64,000 nt of DNA, from assembly GCA_902575725.1 (NCBI GenBank), contig CACGSS010000002.1, forward strand, positions 62,001-126,000. The letters are read 5' to 3'. Positions 8,680 through 18,672 of the stretch are shown here, piece after piece (position 1 is the stretch's first letter; each line of letters starts with the position of its first letter). The notes below the pieces were generated by a model. The model did not search any database. It saw only the letters and a program-made list of their open reading frames with translations, and was not told the DNA's origin. Position numbers and translations under genes: made by a program. Source of the DNA: an uncultured Alphaproteobacteria bacterium (GTDB lineage: Bacteria; Pseudomonadota; Alphaproteobacteria; HIMB59).

Positions 8680-9195
8680 ATGAATACATTTACACCTCAA
8701 TCTAGTTATAGTTATGAAGAAATCATTGAGTGTGGGAAAGGAAATTTATTTGGAAAGGGAAATGCCCAATTACCAGCACCTCCTATGCTTATGTTTGATC
8801 GCATCACTAATGTCAATAAAGATGGCGGAGTACATGGAAAAGGGGAGATAACTGCTGAACTGGATATAAATGCAGATTTATGGTTCTTTAAATGTCATTT
8901 CTTGGGTGATCCTATAATGCCAGGTTGTTTGGGTCTTGACGCTTTATGGCAAATGTTGGGTTTTTATCTAGGTTGGCTTGGGTATCCTGGAAAAGGTCGT
9001 GCTTTGGGTGTTGGGGAAATAAAATTTGTTGAAGAAATAAAACCGGACAAAGAATTAATAAAATATAAAGTTAGTTTAAAAAAATCTTTAAATAAAAAAG
9101 GGTTATCAATAGGGTATGGAGATGGACAGATAATTCACAAAGAAAAAATAATTTACCATGCCAATGATTTAAGAGTGGGTTTATTCAATGAGTAA
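8680..9195 (+). CDS. fabA: 3-hydroxydecanoyl-ACP dehydratase/isomerase
   Basis: Dehydrates 3-hydroxyacyl-ACP and isomerises trans-2- to cis-3-decenoyl-ACP, starting anaerobic unsaturated fatty acid synthesis. The 171 aa protein has the hot-dog core with the catalytic His in [19 protein letters not shown] and the Asp near its end. It begins one base after the preceding stop and overlaps fabB by 8 bases, forming the conserved fabA-fabB-fabI operon of alphaproteobacteria. Confidence 0.97.
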   Translation: MNTFTPQSSYSYEEIIECGKGNLFGKGNAQLPAPPMLMFDRITNVNKDGGVHGKGEITAELDINADLWFFKCHFLGDPIMPGCLGLDALWQMLGFYLGWLGYPGKGRALGVGEIKFVEEIKPDKELIKYKVSLKKSLNKKGLSIGYGDGQIIHKEKIIYHANDLRVGLFNE

Positions 9196-10405
9196 TAAAA
9201 GAGTTGTCGTTACTGGATACGGTATTGTTTCTTGTATAGGAGATAATAAAAAAGAAGTTTTACAGAGCTTAAGAGATGTGAAATCTGGGATTAGTCATTG
9301 CAAGGAATATGAAGAACTTGGAATGAGAAGTCATGTTCATGGAAAACCTAAAATAAATATTGAAGAAAATGTAGATCGAAAAATTTTGCGTTTTATGGGG
9401 GAAGGCGCAGCATACAATTATATTGCAATGAAAGAGGCAATTGAACATTCAGGTCTTGATGAGGAACTTATATCTAATGTTAATACAGGGTTAGTAATGG
9501 GGTCAGGTGGGCCTTCAACGTATCAACTGCAACAAGCATTTGATATAGCGAGAGAAAAAGGTGTTAAAAAAATTGGTCCTTATATGGTTACTAGGACAAT
9601 GGCATCAGGAAATTCTGCTACTTTAGCAACTCCTTTTAAAATTAAAGGTGTAAATTACTCCATTAGTTCAGCTTGTTCGACAAGTTTGCACTGTATTGGC
9701 AATGCTTATGATCTCATTAGACATGGGCAACAAAAGATTGTATTTGCTGGTGGAGGCGAAGAAACACATTGGACAATGTCAATTTTATTTGATGCTATGG
9801 GTGCTTTATCAAGTAAATATAATGAAACACCTGAGGTTGCTTCTCGAGCTTACGACTCCTCAAGAGATGGGTTTGTCATTGGGGGAGGTGCAGGTGTTTT
9901 AGTAGTTGAGAGCCTTGATAGTGCAAAAGCAAGAGGGGCCAACATTGTTGCAGAAATTCAAGGTTTCGGTCAGACTTCAGATGGATATGACATGGTTCAA
10001 CCCTCTGGGGAAGGGGCAGTAAGGTGTATGCAGATGGCAACACAGGGTAGGCCTGTTGATTATATCAACGCTCATGGCACATCAACACCTGTCGGAGACA
10101 TGATTGAGTTACAAGGTATTAAAGAGGTTTTTGGTGATGACATTCCTCCAACCAGCTCTACAAAGTCACTAACGGGTCATTCATTAGGAGCAACTGGTGT
10201 ACAAGAGGCCGTTTACTCTCTTTTAATGATGGAAAATGATTTTATGGTTGAGTCGGCCAATATTACAAACTTAGATGAAAAGGCTGAAGGAATGAACATT
10301 CTCTTAGAAAATAAAAATGATATCAAAATCAATTCTATACTTTCAAATAGTTTTGGTTTTGGCGGAACGAATGCATCTATCTATCTAACTAGCTTTAATG
10401 AGTAA
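9188..10405 (+). CDS. fabB: 3-oxoacyl-ACP synthase I
   Basis: Condensing enzyme that elongates the cis-3-decenoyl-ACP made by FabA. Seen: start [18 protein letters not shown], active-site Cys in [15 protein letters not shown] near residue 163, His in [11 protein letters not shown] near 298 and [12 protein letters not shown] with the second His near 333; 405 aa. It sits between fabA and fabI with 8-base overlaps at both ends, so the three are translated as one coupled unit. Confidence 0.97.
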   Translation: MSNKRVVVTGYGIVSCIGDNKKEVLQSLRDVKSGISHCKEYEELGMRSHVHGKPKINIEENVDRKILRFMGEGAAYNYIAMKEAIEHSGLDEELISNVNTGLVMGSGGPSTYQLQQAFDIAREKGVKKIGPYMVTRTMASGNSATLATPFKIKGVNYSISSACSTSLHCIGNAYDLIRHGQQKIVFAGGGEETHWTMSILFDAMGALSSKYNETPEVASRAYDSSRDGFVIGGGAGVLVVESLDSAKARGANIVAEIQGFGQTSDGYDMVQPSGEGAVRCMQMATQGRPVDYINAHGTSTPVGDMIELQGIKEVFGDDIPPTSSTKSLTGHSLGATGVQEAVYSLLMMENDFMVESANITNLDEKAEGMNILLENKNDIKINSILSNSFGFGGTNASIYLTSFNE

Positions 10406-11174
10406 AATTTTAGAGGGCAAAAAAGGATTGGTTGTTGGTATAGCCAATGATCATTCTATTGCATGGGGTATTGCAAAGTCCTTGAGTGATGAAGGTGCAA
10501 GTATGTATTTAACCTATCAGAATGACTCAATCAAAAAAAGAGTTGAGCCCCTATCTGAGAAAATTAATTGTTTAGGAATTATGCCTTGTGACGTATCTGA
10601 AACATCTTCACTTGAAAATGTTTGTAATGGCATTAAGGGAAGTATTGACTTTTTTGTTCACGCGGTTGCCTATTCAGATAAAAATGAACTATCAGGTAAA
10701 TATTTAAATACCACTAGAGAAAATTTTCTTAAAACACTGCATATTTCTGCATACTCATTGACTGAAATGGTGAGGATGCTTTCGCCAAAAATGAATGATG
10801 GTGCATCAATCATGGCCCTTACTTATTATGGGTCCACAAGATATATGCAAAGTTATAATGTAATGGGTGTTGCAAAGGCTGCATTGGAAACCTCTATAAA
10901 GTATCTTGCTGTTGATATGGGTGACAGAGGAATTAGAATTAATGCAATTTCAGCTGGGCCGATGAGAACTTTAGCAGGTGCCGTTATAAACAAATCAAGA
11001 AAAATTTATAATTATACTATTGAAAATTCTCCTATAAAAAAACCATTGTCATTGGAGGATATTGGTAAGTCATCTGTTTACTTAATGAGCGATCTGTCTA
11101 AAGGTGTTACAGGTGAGATAATTTATGTAGACAATGGCTACAACAATGTAGGAATGAGCATTCAAGATTTATAA
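10398..11174 (+). CDS. fabI: Enoyl-ACP reductase [NADH]
   Basis: Reduces trans-2-enoyl-ACP in the last step of each fatty-acid elongation cycle. Short-chain dehydrogenase of 258 aa with [20 protein letters not shown] at the cofactor site and the FabI-type active site, the Tyr of [13 protein letters not shown] followed by Lys after six residues. Overlaps fabB by 8 bases. The stop is followed by a short AT-rich gap carrying the promoter of the next gene. Confidence 0.97.
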   Translation: MSKILEGKKGLVVGIANDHSIAWGIAKSLSDEGASMYLTYQNDSIKKRVEPLSEKINCLGIMPCDVSETSSLENVCNGIKGSIDFFVHAVAYSDKNELSGKYLNTTRENFLKTLHISAYSLTEMVRMLSPKMNDGASIMALTYYGSTRYMQSYNVMGVAKAALETSIKYLAVDMGDRGIRINAISAGPMRTLAGAVINKSRKIYNYTIENSPIKKPLSLEDIGKSSVYLMSDLSKGVTGEIIYVDNGYNNVGMSIQDL

Positions 11175-11191
11175 AAAAAATATATTTTTTT

Positions 11192-11200
11192 TGCTATAAT
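11192..11200 (+). promoter_or_regulatory. Extended -10 promoter (TGCTATAAT) for a leaderless start
   Basis: TGCTATAAT is a perfect TG-n-TATAAT extended -10. Its last base is 5 nt before the ATG of the next gene, which places the expected transcription start on or next to the ATG, so the mRNA would be leaderless. No good -35 is visible, as expected for an extended -10. Confidence 0.6.
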
Positions 11201-11205
11201 AACTT

Positions 11206-11596
11206 ATGAGAAAAATACTTTTAGTGCCCTTAGTCTTAATTTTATTTCAAAGTCCACTATACGCTGAATTTTCATTCACTTTTAATTGGGGCGACATACC
11301 TAAGTGCACCACAGGTAATCCAAACAGAGTTAATAATCCCATATTTGAACTCAAAGGGCTTCCCGATGGAGTTACGAAACTTACCTTTAGAATGATAGAT
11401 AAAAATGTACCAACATATAATCATGGTGGTGGCAAAATTAATAACTATGATGGTAGTTCAGTCATTGAACCAGGTGCTTTTAAATACAAAAGTCCTTGCC
11501 CACCAAATGGTAAAACATACATATGAATGGGTTATAAAGGCTTATGAAGGTACCAAAAAAGTTGCAACTGCTAAATCTTCTCTCAAGTATCCTTAA
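11206..11596 (+). pseudogene. Exported PEBP-like (YbhB/YbcL-type) protein with a single-base frameshift
   Basis: Frame 1 opens with a signal peptide (MRKILLVPLVLILFQSPLYA) and continues through FELKGLPDGVTKLTFRMID and YKSPCPPNGKT, then stops at 11526. The next frame carries on as HTYEWVIKAYEGTKKVA to 11596. The joined sequence PCPPNGK-HTYEWVIKAY resembles the PCPP-G-H-Y motif of phosphatidylethanolamine-binding/YbhB-like proteins. Removing one A from the A4 run at 11512-11515 restores a product of about 129 aa. It is either a recent pseudogene or a base-calling error. The function of this family in bacteria is poorly known; the protein would be periplasmic. Confidence 0.65.
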
Positions 11597-11604
11597 ATAA
11601 TTTT

Positions 11605-11653
11605 TGAAAAAGTAGCACAAATTTTATAAAATCTGCGCTACTGATTATTTTTT
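11605..11653. terminator. Bidirectional terminator between the PEBP-like gene and pnp
   Basis: AGTAGC at 11611-11616 pairs with GCTACT at 11637-11642, with an inner ATTTTATAAAAT palindrome extending the hairpin. T-rich tracts lie on both flanks in the sense needed for each strand (ATTATTTTTT on plus, TTTTTC on minus). It sits at a convergent gene junction. Confidence 0.65.
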
Positions 11654-13715
11654 AGACTTCTTTCATGCTGAGCTTTACTTTACCCGCACGATCTACGTCG
11701 AGTACTTTTACTTGAACTTCTTGTCCTTCAGATAAAACATCATAGACATTCTCGACTCTTTTTTGTGAAATTTGTGAAACATGGAGTAATCCGTCTCTTG
11801 CACCCATAAAGTTTACAAAAGCTCCAAACTCAACAATTTTTACAACTTTACCTGTGTAGACTTTTCCAACTTCAGGTTCTGCTACAATGTCTTCCACCAT
11901 TTGTTTAGCTTTATTAATTGACTCTTCATTGCTGGATGCAATTTTTACAATTCCATCATCATTGACTTCTAGTTTTGCCCCAGAAACTTCGACTATGTTT
12001 TTAATTACTTTACCGCCTGAGCCAATAACATCTTTTATTTTAGCCTTATCAATAGTGATTGAGATTACTTGAGGAGCATGCTTAGAAAATTTTGTTCGAG
12101 CTTCTGGTAAGGCATCTGACATTACACCAATGATGTGTTTTCTTCCACCTGATGCTTGATTTAAAGCAATTTCCATAATTTCTTTAGTAATACTGGTAAT
12201 CTTAATATCCATTTGAAGAGAAGTAATACCATCCATAGTACCAGCAACTTTGAAGTCCATATCACCTAAGTGGTCTTCATCACCTAGGATATCGCTAAGC
12301 ACTACAAAGTCCTCACCCTCTTTGATTAGACCCATCGCTATGCCACCAATATGTTTTTTAATTGGCACACCCGCTGCCATCAAAGCAAGGGATGAGCCAC
12401 ATACTGTAGCCATAGAACTAGAGCCATTGGATTCAGTTATCTCAGATACTAATCTTAGTGTGTATGGGAAATCCTCTTTTTTTGGTAACATTGGATGAAC
12501 TGCACGCCATGCTAGTTTTCCATGACCAATTTCTCTTCTACCAGTTGCTCCTACTCTTCCTACTTCTCCTACAGAGTAAGGAGGAAAATTATAATGCAAC
12601 ATAAAATGTTGTTTATGCATAGGATCAAGAGAGTCAATCATTTGTTCATCATCCCCCGTTCCTAATGTGGTAACAACTAATGCTTGAGTTTCTCCGCGAG
12701 TAAAGAGACTTGAACCATGAGCTCGAGGAAGAATGTCTAATTCACATGTGATTTGTCTTACTTCATCTAATTTTCTTCCATCAATACGGCTTTTATTTTT
12801 GATGATATCGCCTCGAACTACGTCTTTTTCTATATCTTTAATGATTGTTGTAGCGGCTAAAATCTGATCATCTTCAACATTATCGAGAATAGAAGATCTG
12901 ATCTCTGTCAGTTTTTGACTTCGCTCTTGCTTATCAACTAAACCGTATGCTTCACGAATAGGATCTGAAATTTTAGTTTCAATGTCTTTTTGTAGACCCT
13001 CATAAAAATCAGGTAGGCTTGGGACTTCAAAAGTCTTAATTTCTGTTTTGCTTGCAAAGTTTTGAACTTCTTTAATAAATGTCTGATAAAAATCATGTCC
13101 AAACATTACTGCCTCTAGCATGGTGTTCTCAGAGAGTTCTTGGGCTTCAGACTCCACCATTAAGACACCCTCTTCTGTTCCAGCCACAACAAGATCTAGT
13201 TCAGAGTTTTCCATATCTAGGATAGATGGATTTGCTACTAGTTGTCCGTCTATATATCCAACTCTAGCAGAACCCAAAGTACCTGCCACAGGAAGACCTG
13301 AAATAGCTAATGCTGCGCCAGTTGCGTACATAGCAATGATATCAGGATCTACAACGCTATCGTAAGATAGCACAGTTAATGTTACTTGAGTTTCATTTTT
13401 AAAATTTTTGTGAAATAGAGGCCTAATAGGTCTATCAATTAAACGACTTGTTAATGTTTCTCTTTCAGTCGGTCTAGCCTCTCTTTTAAAAAAACCTCCT
13501 GGTATTTTACCTGAGGCATAATATTTTTCCTGATAATTAACTGTTAATGGGAAAAAATCAATATCAGGTTTTTGTGTTTTTGCTGCACAAATATTAGCCA
13601 TAACCATTGTTTCACCACAGGTTACAACCACAGATGCATCTGCTTGTTTTGCTATTCGATTTGTTTCTAGTGTAATTTGTTGGTTACCCAACTCAAATTT
13701 ATGTTCTATTTTCAT
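11652..13715 (-). CDS. pnp: Polyribonucleotide nucleotidyltransferase (PNPase)
   Basis: Phosphorolytic 3'-5' exoribonuclease, core of mRNA decay. The 687 aa contain two RNase PH domains (N-terminal [20 protein letters not shown]; second one with [10 protein letters not shown] and [14 protein letters not shown]), the KH signature [15 protein letters not shown] near residue 565 and a C-terminal S1 domain ([26 protein letters not shown]). The usual charged tail after S1 is absent, so it is slightly shorter than the E. coli protein. It follows rpsO by 29 bases, the universal rpsO-pnp pairing. Confidence 0.97.
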   Translation of the reverse strand: MKIEHKFELGNQQITLETNRIAKQADASVVVTCGETMVMANICAAKTQKPDIDFFPLTVNYQEKYYASGKIPGGFFKREARPTERETLTSRLIDRPIRPLFHKNFKNETQVTLTVLSYDSVVDPDIIAMYATGAALAISGLPVAGTLGSARVGYIDGQLVANPSILDMENSELDLVVAGTEEGVLMVESEAQELSENTMLEAVMFGHDFYQTFIKEVQNFASKTEIKTFEVPSLPDFYEGLQKDIETKISDPIREAYGLVDKQERSQKLTEIRSSILDNVEDDQILAATTIIKDIEKDVVRGDIIKNKSRIDGRKLDEVRQITCELDILPRAHGSSLFTRGETQALVVTTLGTGDDEQMIDSLDPMHKQHFMLHYNFPPYSVGEVGRVGATGRREIGHGKLAWRAVHPMLPKKEDFPYTLRLVSEITESNGSSSMATVCGSSLALMAAGVPIKKHIGGIAMGLIKEGEDFVVLSDILGDEDHLGDMDFKVAGTMDGITSLQMDIKITSITKEIMEIALNQASGGRKHIIGVMSDALPEARTKFSKHAPQVISITIDKAKIKDVIGSGGKVIKNIVEVSGAKLEVNDDGIVKIASSNEESINKAKQMVEDIVAEPEVGKVYTGKVVKIVEFGAFVNFMGARDGLLHVSQISQKRVENVYDVLSEGQEVQVKVLDVDRAGKVKLSMKEV

Positions 13716-13744
13716 CTTCCTCTTTCTTTATAGCTAATTAAAAA

Positions 13745-13999
13745 TTATTTTTTTCTTAGCTTTAGTTTATCTGCTACTTCTGTGTACTTTCCTACATTCC
13801 TCTTCTTTAAATACGCCATCAATCTATTTCTTTTACCAACCATCATCAGCAGACCTCTTCGAGAATGAAAATCTTTCTTATGGATTTTGATATGTTCTGT
13901 TAACAGATTAATTTTTTTTGTGAGAAAAAAAATTTGGGACTCTGGCGAACCAGTGTCATTATCAGCACGAGCTATATCGTTTATTTGTATTTCCGACAT
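13745..13999 (-). CDS. rpsO: 30S ribosomal protein S15
   Basis: Primary 16S rRNA-binding protein. The 84 aa include [29 protein letters not shown] and [10 protein letters not shown], all S15 hallmarks. The frame is open nine codons further upstream, but AAAGGAG five bases before this ATG and the family N-terminus ([11 protein letters not shown]) fix the start here. Co-directional with truB upstream and pnp downstream. Confidence 0.96.
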   Translation of the reverse strand: MSEIQINDIARADNDTGSPESQIFFLTKKINLLTEHIKIHKKDFHSRRGLLMMVGKRNRLMAYLKKRNVGKYTEVADKLKLRKK

Positions 14000-14004
14000 C
14001 AATA

Positions 14005-14011
14005 CTCCTTT
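14005..14011 (-). promoter_or_regulatory. Ribosome-binding site that sets the rpsO start
   Basis: On the minus strand AAAGGAG lies 5 bases before the internal ATG of the longer open frame, deciding for the shorter S15. This is one of the few strong Shine-Dalgarno sites in the window. Confidence 0.75.
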
Positions 14012-14047
14012 CAAAGTAAACATCATCTGACCAGGATGTCGCCCAGT

Positions 14048-14746
14048 TCAAATGGTAATCAGATTTGTATGTAAATCATTTATACTTGAGAAATCAAGGA
14101 TTTTTTCATAAGGAATAGCTTGATTTATATCAAAAGTCCCTATTTTCAATCTTTTAATCATACTTGCATAAGCTATATCACCTAGGGAATTTGCAAATTC
14201 TTCTGCGAATGCCCTCACATAAAACCCCGAATGACAATTCAACTCAACCCTCATTTTTGAGTTATTTGAAGATAGAACTTTTAAACTTTGAACTGAAACT
14301 TTTTTATAACGATCTTCTATAACTTTATTATCTCTAGCAAGTTTATAAAAATTTTTACCATTTAATTTATGCGCAGAAAAGTCTGGTATTTTTTGTTGAT
14401 AAGTACCTATGAACTTTTTTAAATGTAAAACTCTTTCATTTATATTATGTGAGGTCGATTCCATTTTATAAAATCTACCCTCTGAGTCTAAAGTATTTGT
14501 TGAGGCACCAAATCGTATCTCAACCTCATAACTTTTTTTTTCTTGATGTATATCTGGTATTTTCTTGGTAGCTTTATTAATACCTACTAATAATAAACCG
14601 GAAGCTAAAGGGTCTAAAGTCCCAGCAAAACCAATTTTTTTAAATGAATAACGAAATTTTAATTTTCTAATAACTCCAAATGACTCTATGCCCTGTGGTT
14701 TATTTATTAATAACCATCCATCATTAAGAAAGTTTTCTTTTGTCAA
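14048..14746 (-). CDS. truB: tRNA pseudouridine55 synthase
   Basis: Makes the universal pseudouridine 55 in the T-loop of tRNAs. Catalytic Asp is in GFAGTLDPLASGLLLVGI near residue 42; also GWLLINKPQGIES at the N-terminus, and LNCHSGFYVRAFAEE. 232 aa, shorter than E. coli TruB because the C-terminal PUA extension is minimal. Part of the nusA-infB-rbfA-truB-rpsO-pnp block; 3 bases separate it from rbfA. Confidence 0.95.
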   Translation of the reverse strand: MTKENFLNDGWLLINKPQGIESFGVIRKLKFRYSFKKIGFAGTLDPLASGLLLVGINKATKKIPDIHQEKKSYEVEIRFGASTNTLDSEGRFYKMESTSHNINERVLHLKKFIGTYQQKIPDFSAHKLNGKNFYKLARDNKVIEDRYKKVSVQSLKVLSSNNSKMRVELNCHSGFYVRAFAEEFANSLGDIAYASMIKRLKIGTFDINQAIPYEKILDFSSINDLHTNLITI

Positions 14747-14749
14747 GAT

Positions 14750-15094
14750 CTATAATTTATCTAGAAGTGATTGTACTTTTAAAGACTCTTGAAAAGATTC
14801 ATCAAAAATTAAAGATATTTTTGGAGTATATTTACTTGTAAGAGTTCTTGCTATTAAACTTTGTATTTCTCTCAGATAAAGTTTATTAAATTCCTTAAAA
14901 TCCTCCTCTGAAATATTATGAATAAGATAAATTTTTGCAAATCTTAGATCTTTACTTACTTTTACTTCAGTAATTTCGAAACGAACAGTTGGAAATTTTA
15001 AAAGATAATCTTTTTGGGTTACGAGATATTCAGAGACGAGTCTTTTAATTGAAAGCTCAACTTTTTTGGTTCGAAAACTTGGCTTATTGTCCAC
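14750..15094 (-). CDS. rbfA: Ribosome-binding factor A
   Basis: KH-like cold-shock factor that binds the 30S subunit near helix 1 of 16S rRNA during late maturation. The 114 aa match in length and in the pattern VSEYLVTQKDYLLKFPTVRF, ITEVKVSKDLRFAKIYL and IARTLTSKYTPKISLIFDES. One base separates it from infB and three from truB, so it is read from the nusA-infB transcript. Confidence 0.93.
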   Translation of the reverse strand: MDNKPSFRTKKVELSIKRLVSEYLVTQKDYLLKFPTVRFEITEVKVSKDLRFAKIYLIHNISEEDFKEFNKLYLREIQSLIARTLTSKYTPKISLIFDESFQESLKVQSLLDKL

Positions 15095-15095
15095 A

Positions 15096-17108
15096 CTATA
15101 ATTCTTTTTGAACTTCCTTAGTTACGTAAAATTCAATTTCATCTTTTTCCAAAATATCTGAATAGTCTTTAAATGAAATACCACACTCGTAATTTTCTCT
15201 AACCTCTTTGACATCGTCTTTGAATCGTTTAAGAGTACCAACTTCTCCTTCGTGTATGATTTTACCTTCTCTAACAAGCCTGATTTTAGCAGAATTTTGG
15301 ACTATACCGTCAGTGACAAAGCAGCCTGCAATTGTACCAAACTTTGAGGATTTGAAAGTATCACGAACCTCAGCATGGCCAATAATTTCCTCTTTAGTGT
15401 CTGGGGTGAGGAGACCAGAGAGCATTTTTTTCATATCATCAATTAATTCATAAATAATTGAATAATATCGTATATCTACCTTATCACGTTTTGCGATTGT
15501 TCGGGCTTGTGGGATAGCTCTAATGTTAAAACCAATTACTAGCCCTTGCGCAGAACTCGCTAAACTCACATCACTTTCATTAATTGCACCAATAGCGTTA
15601 TGGACGACATTTATTTTAACTTCTTCATTGCCTACTTTTTCTAGTGAGGAAACTATTGCTTCAAGAGATCCTTGAACATCTGCTTTGACAATGATTGGAA
15701 GTTTTTTCATATCTCCCTTTGATACATTAGCCATCATTTCCTCTAGCGATGATTTTTTAACTGCTTCAGTATTTTCTAATTTTTTTTGTTCTTTTACTTT
15801 TTCTGTAATATCTTTTGCAATATCCTCATTTGGCATAACATAAACTGTATCGCCTGCTTGTGGCACTGAGTCAAAACCCAACACTTCAATCGGCATTCCA
15901 GGACTAGCTGATTTAATTCTGCTACCATTTTCATCAAGTAAAGCTCTAACTCTTCCATAAGATGAACCACATGTAAAATGATCACCTTCTTTAAAGGTTC
16001 CATTTTTAACTATCACAGTTGCAACAGGTCCTTTTCCTGTTTCTATTTTAGACTCAACTACAATTGCTTCAGCGAGTTTGTTATGTTCGACGTTAAGATC
16101 TAGAATTTCTACTTGTAACAAAATGTTATCTAATAATTTTTCTAGATTTGTTTTTTTAATTGCAGATATTTCAGTTTCTAATACTTCTCCACTATAGCTT
16201 TCTACAACTACCTCGTGAGTTAACAAATCATTTCTAACAATACTTGGGTCAACATCTGGTAAATCCATTTTATTAATTGCAAGAACAATAGGAACTTTTG
16301 CTGCTTTAGCGTGTGAAATTGCTTCAATTGTTTGAGGTTTAACACTATCGTTAGCAGCAACTACTAATACGACAAGATCTGTTAAATTTGCTCCCCTCGA
16401 GCGAATATTTGAGAAAGCTGCGTGACCAGGTGTATCCAAAAAAGTAATAGGATTGTTTTTATGTTGAATTTGATACGCACCAATATGTTGAGTAATTCCA
16501 CCAGACTCTTTTGAAGTTACATTTGTATTTCTTAGTGCATCCAACAAAGATGTTTTACCGTGATCAACATGGCCCATTACAGTTACAATTGGAGGCCTAG
16601 GTGAAATTTTGGATATTTTTGTTTTTTGGTGATTTGCAATTTCATCTTTTAAACTGATCGCCTCTTCTCTTTTCGGTGTATGCCCCAATTCTGTAACTAT
16701 AAGTTCTGCAGTGTCTCCATCTATGTATTGATTAGCCGTAGCCATAATTCCACTTTTCATAAGAGCTTTTACGACATCACCTGTTTTTTCGGACATTCTA
16801 CTTGCTAATTCCTGCACAGAAATTTTTACAGGTATGTCAACTTCACGAACAATTTTTTGAGAGCTAGTTAAATTTGGTTTAAATTTTGTTTTTTGTTTTT
16901 CTCTATTTCTTTTTGTTTTTGCAAGACTAGGCATTTTTTCGTAGTCTGGTTCTTCATCTAAAAGATTATTAACTGAAATAGAGGACAATTTTTTTTGAAA
17001 TGCTGTTGTATTGAGAGTCAGTTTTTTTCTGGGAGGAGCAGATGTTGTGGAGGTAGGCGTAGAAGGTTTAGCCGAAGATGTATTTGTATTCTTTGTCTCT
17101 TTTGTCAT
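15096..17108 (-). CDS. infB: Translation initiation factor IF-2
   Basis: GTPase that brings fMet-tRNA to the 30S subunit and promotes subunit joining. Seen: G1 MGHVDHGKTSLLDAL, G2 SGGITQHIGAYQ, G3 FLDTPGHAAF, G4 INKMDLP, then domains II, III and the C-terminal tRNA-binding domain. At 670 aa it is much shorter than E. coli IF-2; the reduction is in the N-terminal part, which here is a low-complexity Thr/Ser/Pro/Lys segment followed by an IF2_N domain (DIPVKISVQELASRM). Confidence 0.97.
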   Translation of the reverse strand: MTKETKNTNTSSAKPSTPTSTTSAPPRKKLTLNTTAFQKKLSSISVNNLLDEEPDYEKMPSLAKTKRNREKQKTKFKPNLTSSQKIVREVDIPVKISVQELASRMSEKTGDVVKALMKSGIMATANQYIDGDTAELIVTELGHTPKREEAISLKDEIANHQKTKISKISPRPPIVTVMGHVDHGKTSLLDALRNTNVTSKESGGITQHIGAYQIQHKNNPITFLDTPGHAAFSNIRSRGANLTDLVVLVVAANDSVKPQTIEAISHAKAAKVPIVLAINKMDLPDVDPSIVRNDLLTHEVVVESYSGEVLETEISAIKKTNLEKLLDNILLQVEILDLNVEHNKLAEAIVVESKIETGKGPVATVIVKNGTFKEGDHFTCGSSYGRVRALLDENGSRIKSASPGMPIEVLGFDSVPQAGDTVYVMPNEDIAKDITEKVKEQKKLENTEAVKKSSLEEMMANVSKGDMKKLPIIVKADVQGSLEAIVSSLEKVGNEEVKINVVHNAIGAINESDVSLASSAQGLVIGFNIRAIPQARTIAKRDKVDIRYYSIIYELIDDMKKMLSGLLTPDTKEEIIGHAEVRDTFKSSKFGTIAGCFVTDGIVQNSAKIRLVREGKIIHEGEVGTLKRFKDDVKEVRENYECGISFKDYSDILEKDEIEFYVTKEVQKEL

Positions 17109-17117
17109 TCAAAAAAA

Positions 17118-18620
17118 CTAGCTATTAAGATAAATCTCCCTAGCATCCATAATAATTTTTTCTGCAGCAGATTTTTCAACTCTTTTTTGTAGTATACCGT
17201 CTCTGCCCACTAATTCATCAGTAGCTAAATCTGCAAGATCTTGACGTGAAAAGATATTGTTCTCAATCAATGTAGCTAAAATTTTATTATCAAACTCTGA
17301 AATTCCTTTTACATAATCATCTAGTTTTGAAGATTGAATTAATTTCTCAAGTTCTGCTTTCTCGTTTTCCATATACTGCGTTGCACGAGCATATATCTCG
17401 GCGGCAAGCTCATTATCAAATCCTTCAATTTTTTCTATATCTTGGATTGAGGCATTAGCAATTTTTTCAATACTTGTATATCCCTCGACCGCCAATAATT
17501 GTGCAATCATATCTTCGAGATCAAGTTTTTCAGCAAAAAGAGAGGTGATTTTTTTAAATTCCTCTTGTCTTCTTTCTGCGTCTTCTTTTTCAGTTAGTAT
17601 ATCAATTTCAAGATTAGTAAGTATTGAAGCTAATTTTACATTTTGACCTCTTCTACCAATTGCAATACTTAACTGATCCTCAGGTAAGACTATCTCTACT
17701 CTATTTGAGTCTTCAAATTCATTAACCTTTGCAACTTGTGCGGGCGCAATGGCATTTTGAACATACATCGACTTAAGTTCTGACCAATTTACGATATCAA
17801 TTTTTTCACCTTGTAATTCATTAACAATAGCCTGAACTCTAGATCCTCTCATACCTACGCAAGCCCCAACTGGATCGATAGACTTATCGTTTGCACGAAC
17901 AGTAATCTTTCCTCTACTACCAGGGTCTCTTGCAACAGATAAAATTTCTATTTGACCCTCATATATTTCAGGTACCTCCTGTTCAAATAATTTTGCCATA
18001 AACTGAGGGTGAGTTCTTGAAAGAAAAATTTGGTGTCCTTTGGCTTCTTCTTTTATATCGAAGAAATAAGCTCTAATGCGATCACCATTTTTAAAATTCT
18101 CTCTTGGAATGAGTTCATCTTTTCTTAAAAATCCCTCAGCTTTACCAAGATCAACAATAATATTTCCAAACTCAATTCTTTTTACAATACCCGACAAAAC
18201 TTCTCCCACACGATCTTTAAAATCATTAAACTGTCTTCTTTTTTCAGCTTCTCTAACTCTGGAGTAAATAACTTGCCTTGCCATGTTGGCTGTAACTCTT
18301 CCGAAGTTTACGGATGGTAAAGGAATTGTTATTTGTTTTCCAATTTCAGTATCAGCATCATATTTTTTAGCATGATCTAATAAAATTTGATTTGCCTGCA
18401 AAACAGGATCAATTTTTTCAACCACATCTTTAATATGAGATAAACTTATATTTCCTGTAAGACGGTCAATAGATGCTTTGATGTTATTGTCCATTCCGTA
18501 TTTTGATTTTCCAATAATTTCAAAAGACTCCTCAAGAGCCTCCATTACTATATCCATTTCGATGCCCTTCTCTTGTGAGACGACTTCGGCAACTTTTAAT
18601 ATTTCTGTGTTATTTAGCAT
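17118..18620 (-). CDS. nusA: Transcription termination/antitermination protein NusA
   Basis: RNA polymerase-associated elongation factor. The 500 aa contain the N-terminal RNAP-binding domain (ILKVAEVVSQEKGIEMDIV), an S1 domain (GEVLSGIVKRIEFGNIIVDL), two KH domains (DPVGACVGMRGSRVQAIVNE; EDQLSIAIGRRGQNVKLAS) and C-terminal helix-hairpin-helix acidic repeats (YTSIEKIANAS, FDNELAAEIY). rimP, which normally precedes nusA, and ylxR, which often follows it, are both absent. A hairpin with a T-run lies just upstream of the start. Confidence 0.97.
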   Translation of the reverse strand: MLNNTEILKVAEVVSQEKGIEMDIVMEALEESFEIIGKSKYGMDNNIKASIDRLTGNISLSHIKDVVEKIDPVLQANQILLDHAKKYDADTEIGKQITIPLPSVNFGRVTANMARQVIYSRVREAEKRRQFNDFKDRVGEVLSGIVKRIEFGNIIVDLGKAEGFLRKDELIPRENFKNGDRIRAYFFDIKEEAKGHQIFLSRTHPQFMAKLFEQEVPEIYEGQIEILSVARDPGSRGKITVRANDKSIDPVGACVGMRGSRVQAIVNELQGEKIDIVNWSELKSMYVQNAIAPAQVAKVNEFEDSNRVEIVLPEDQLSIAIGRRGQNVKLASILTNLEIDILTEKEDAERRQEEFKKITSLFAEKLDLEDMIAQLLAVEGYTSIEKIANASIQDIEKIEGFDNELAAEIYARATQYMENEKAELEKLIQSSKLDDYVKGISEFDNKILATLIENNIFSRQDLADLATDELVGRDGILQKRVEKSAAEKIIMDAREIYLNS

Positions 18621-18634
18621 TATCTTTTCTAGTT

Positions 18635-18659
18635 AAAAAAAAAGGCGGGATAACCCACC
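18635..18659 (-). terminator. Intrinsic terminator or attenuator between trmB and nusA
   Basis: On the minus strand GGTGGG-TTAT-CCCGCC is a six-pair stem (one G-U) followed by nine T. It lies within about 15 to 40 bases of the nusA start, so the stem sits where a nusA promoter would be expected. It may end the lnt-trmB transcript or attenuate read-through into nusA-infB. Confidence 0.75.
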
Positions 18660-18672
18660 TCCTCATCGTTGG

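Noticed and set aside
12250..13365. Open frames on the plus strand inside pnp
   Set aside because: They are antisense to conserved PNPase domains and have no family features or ribosome-binding sites.
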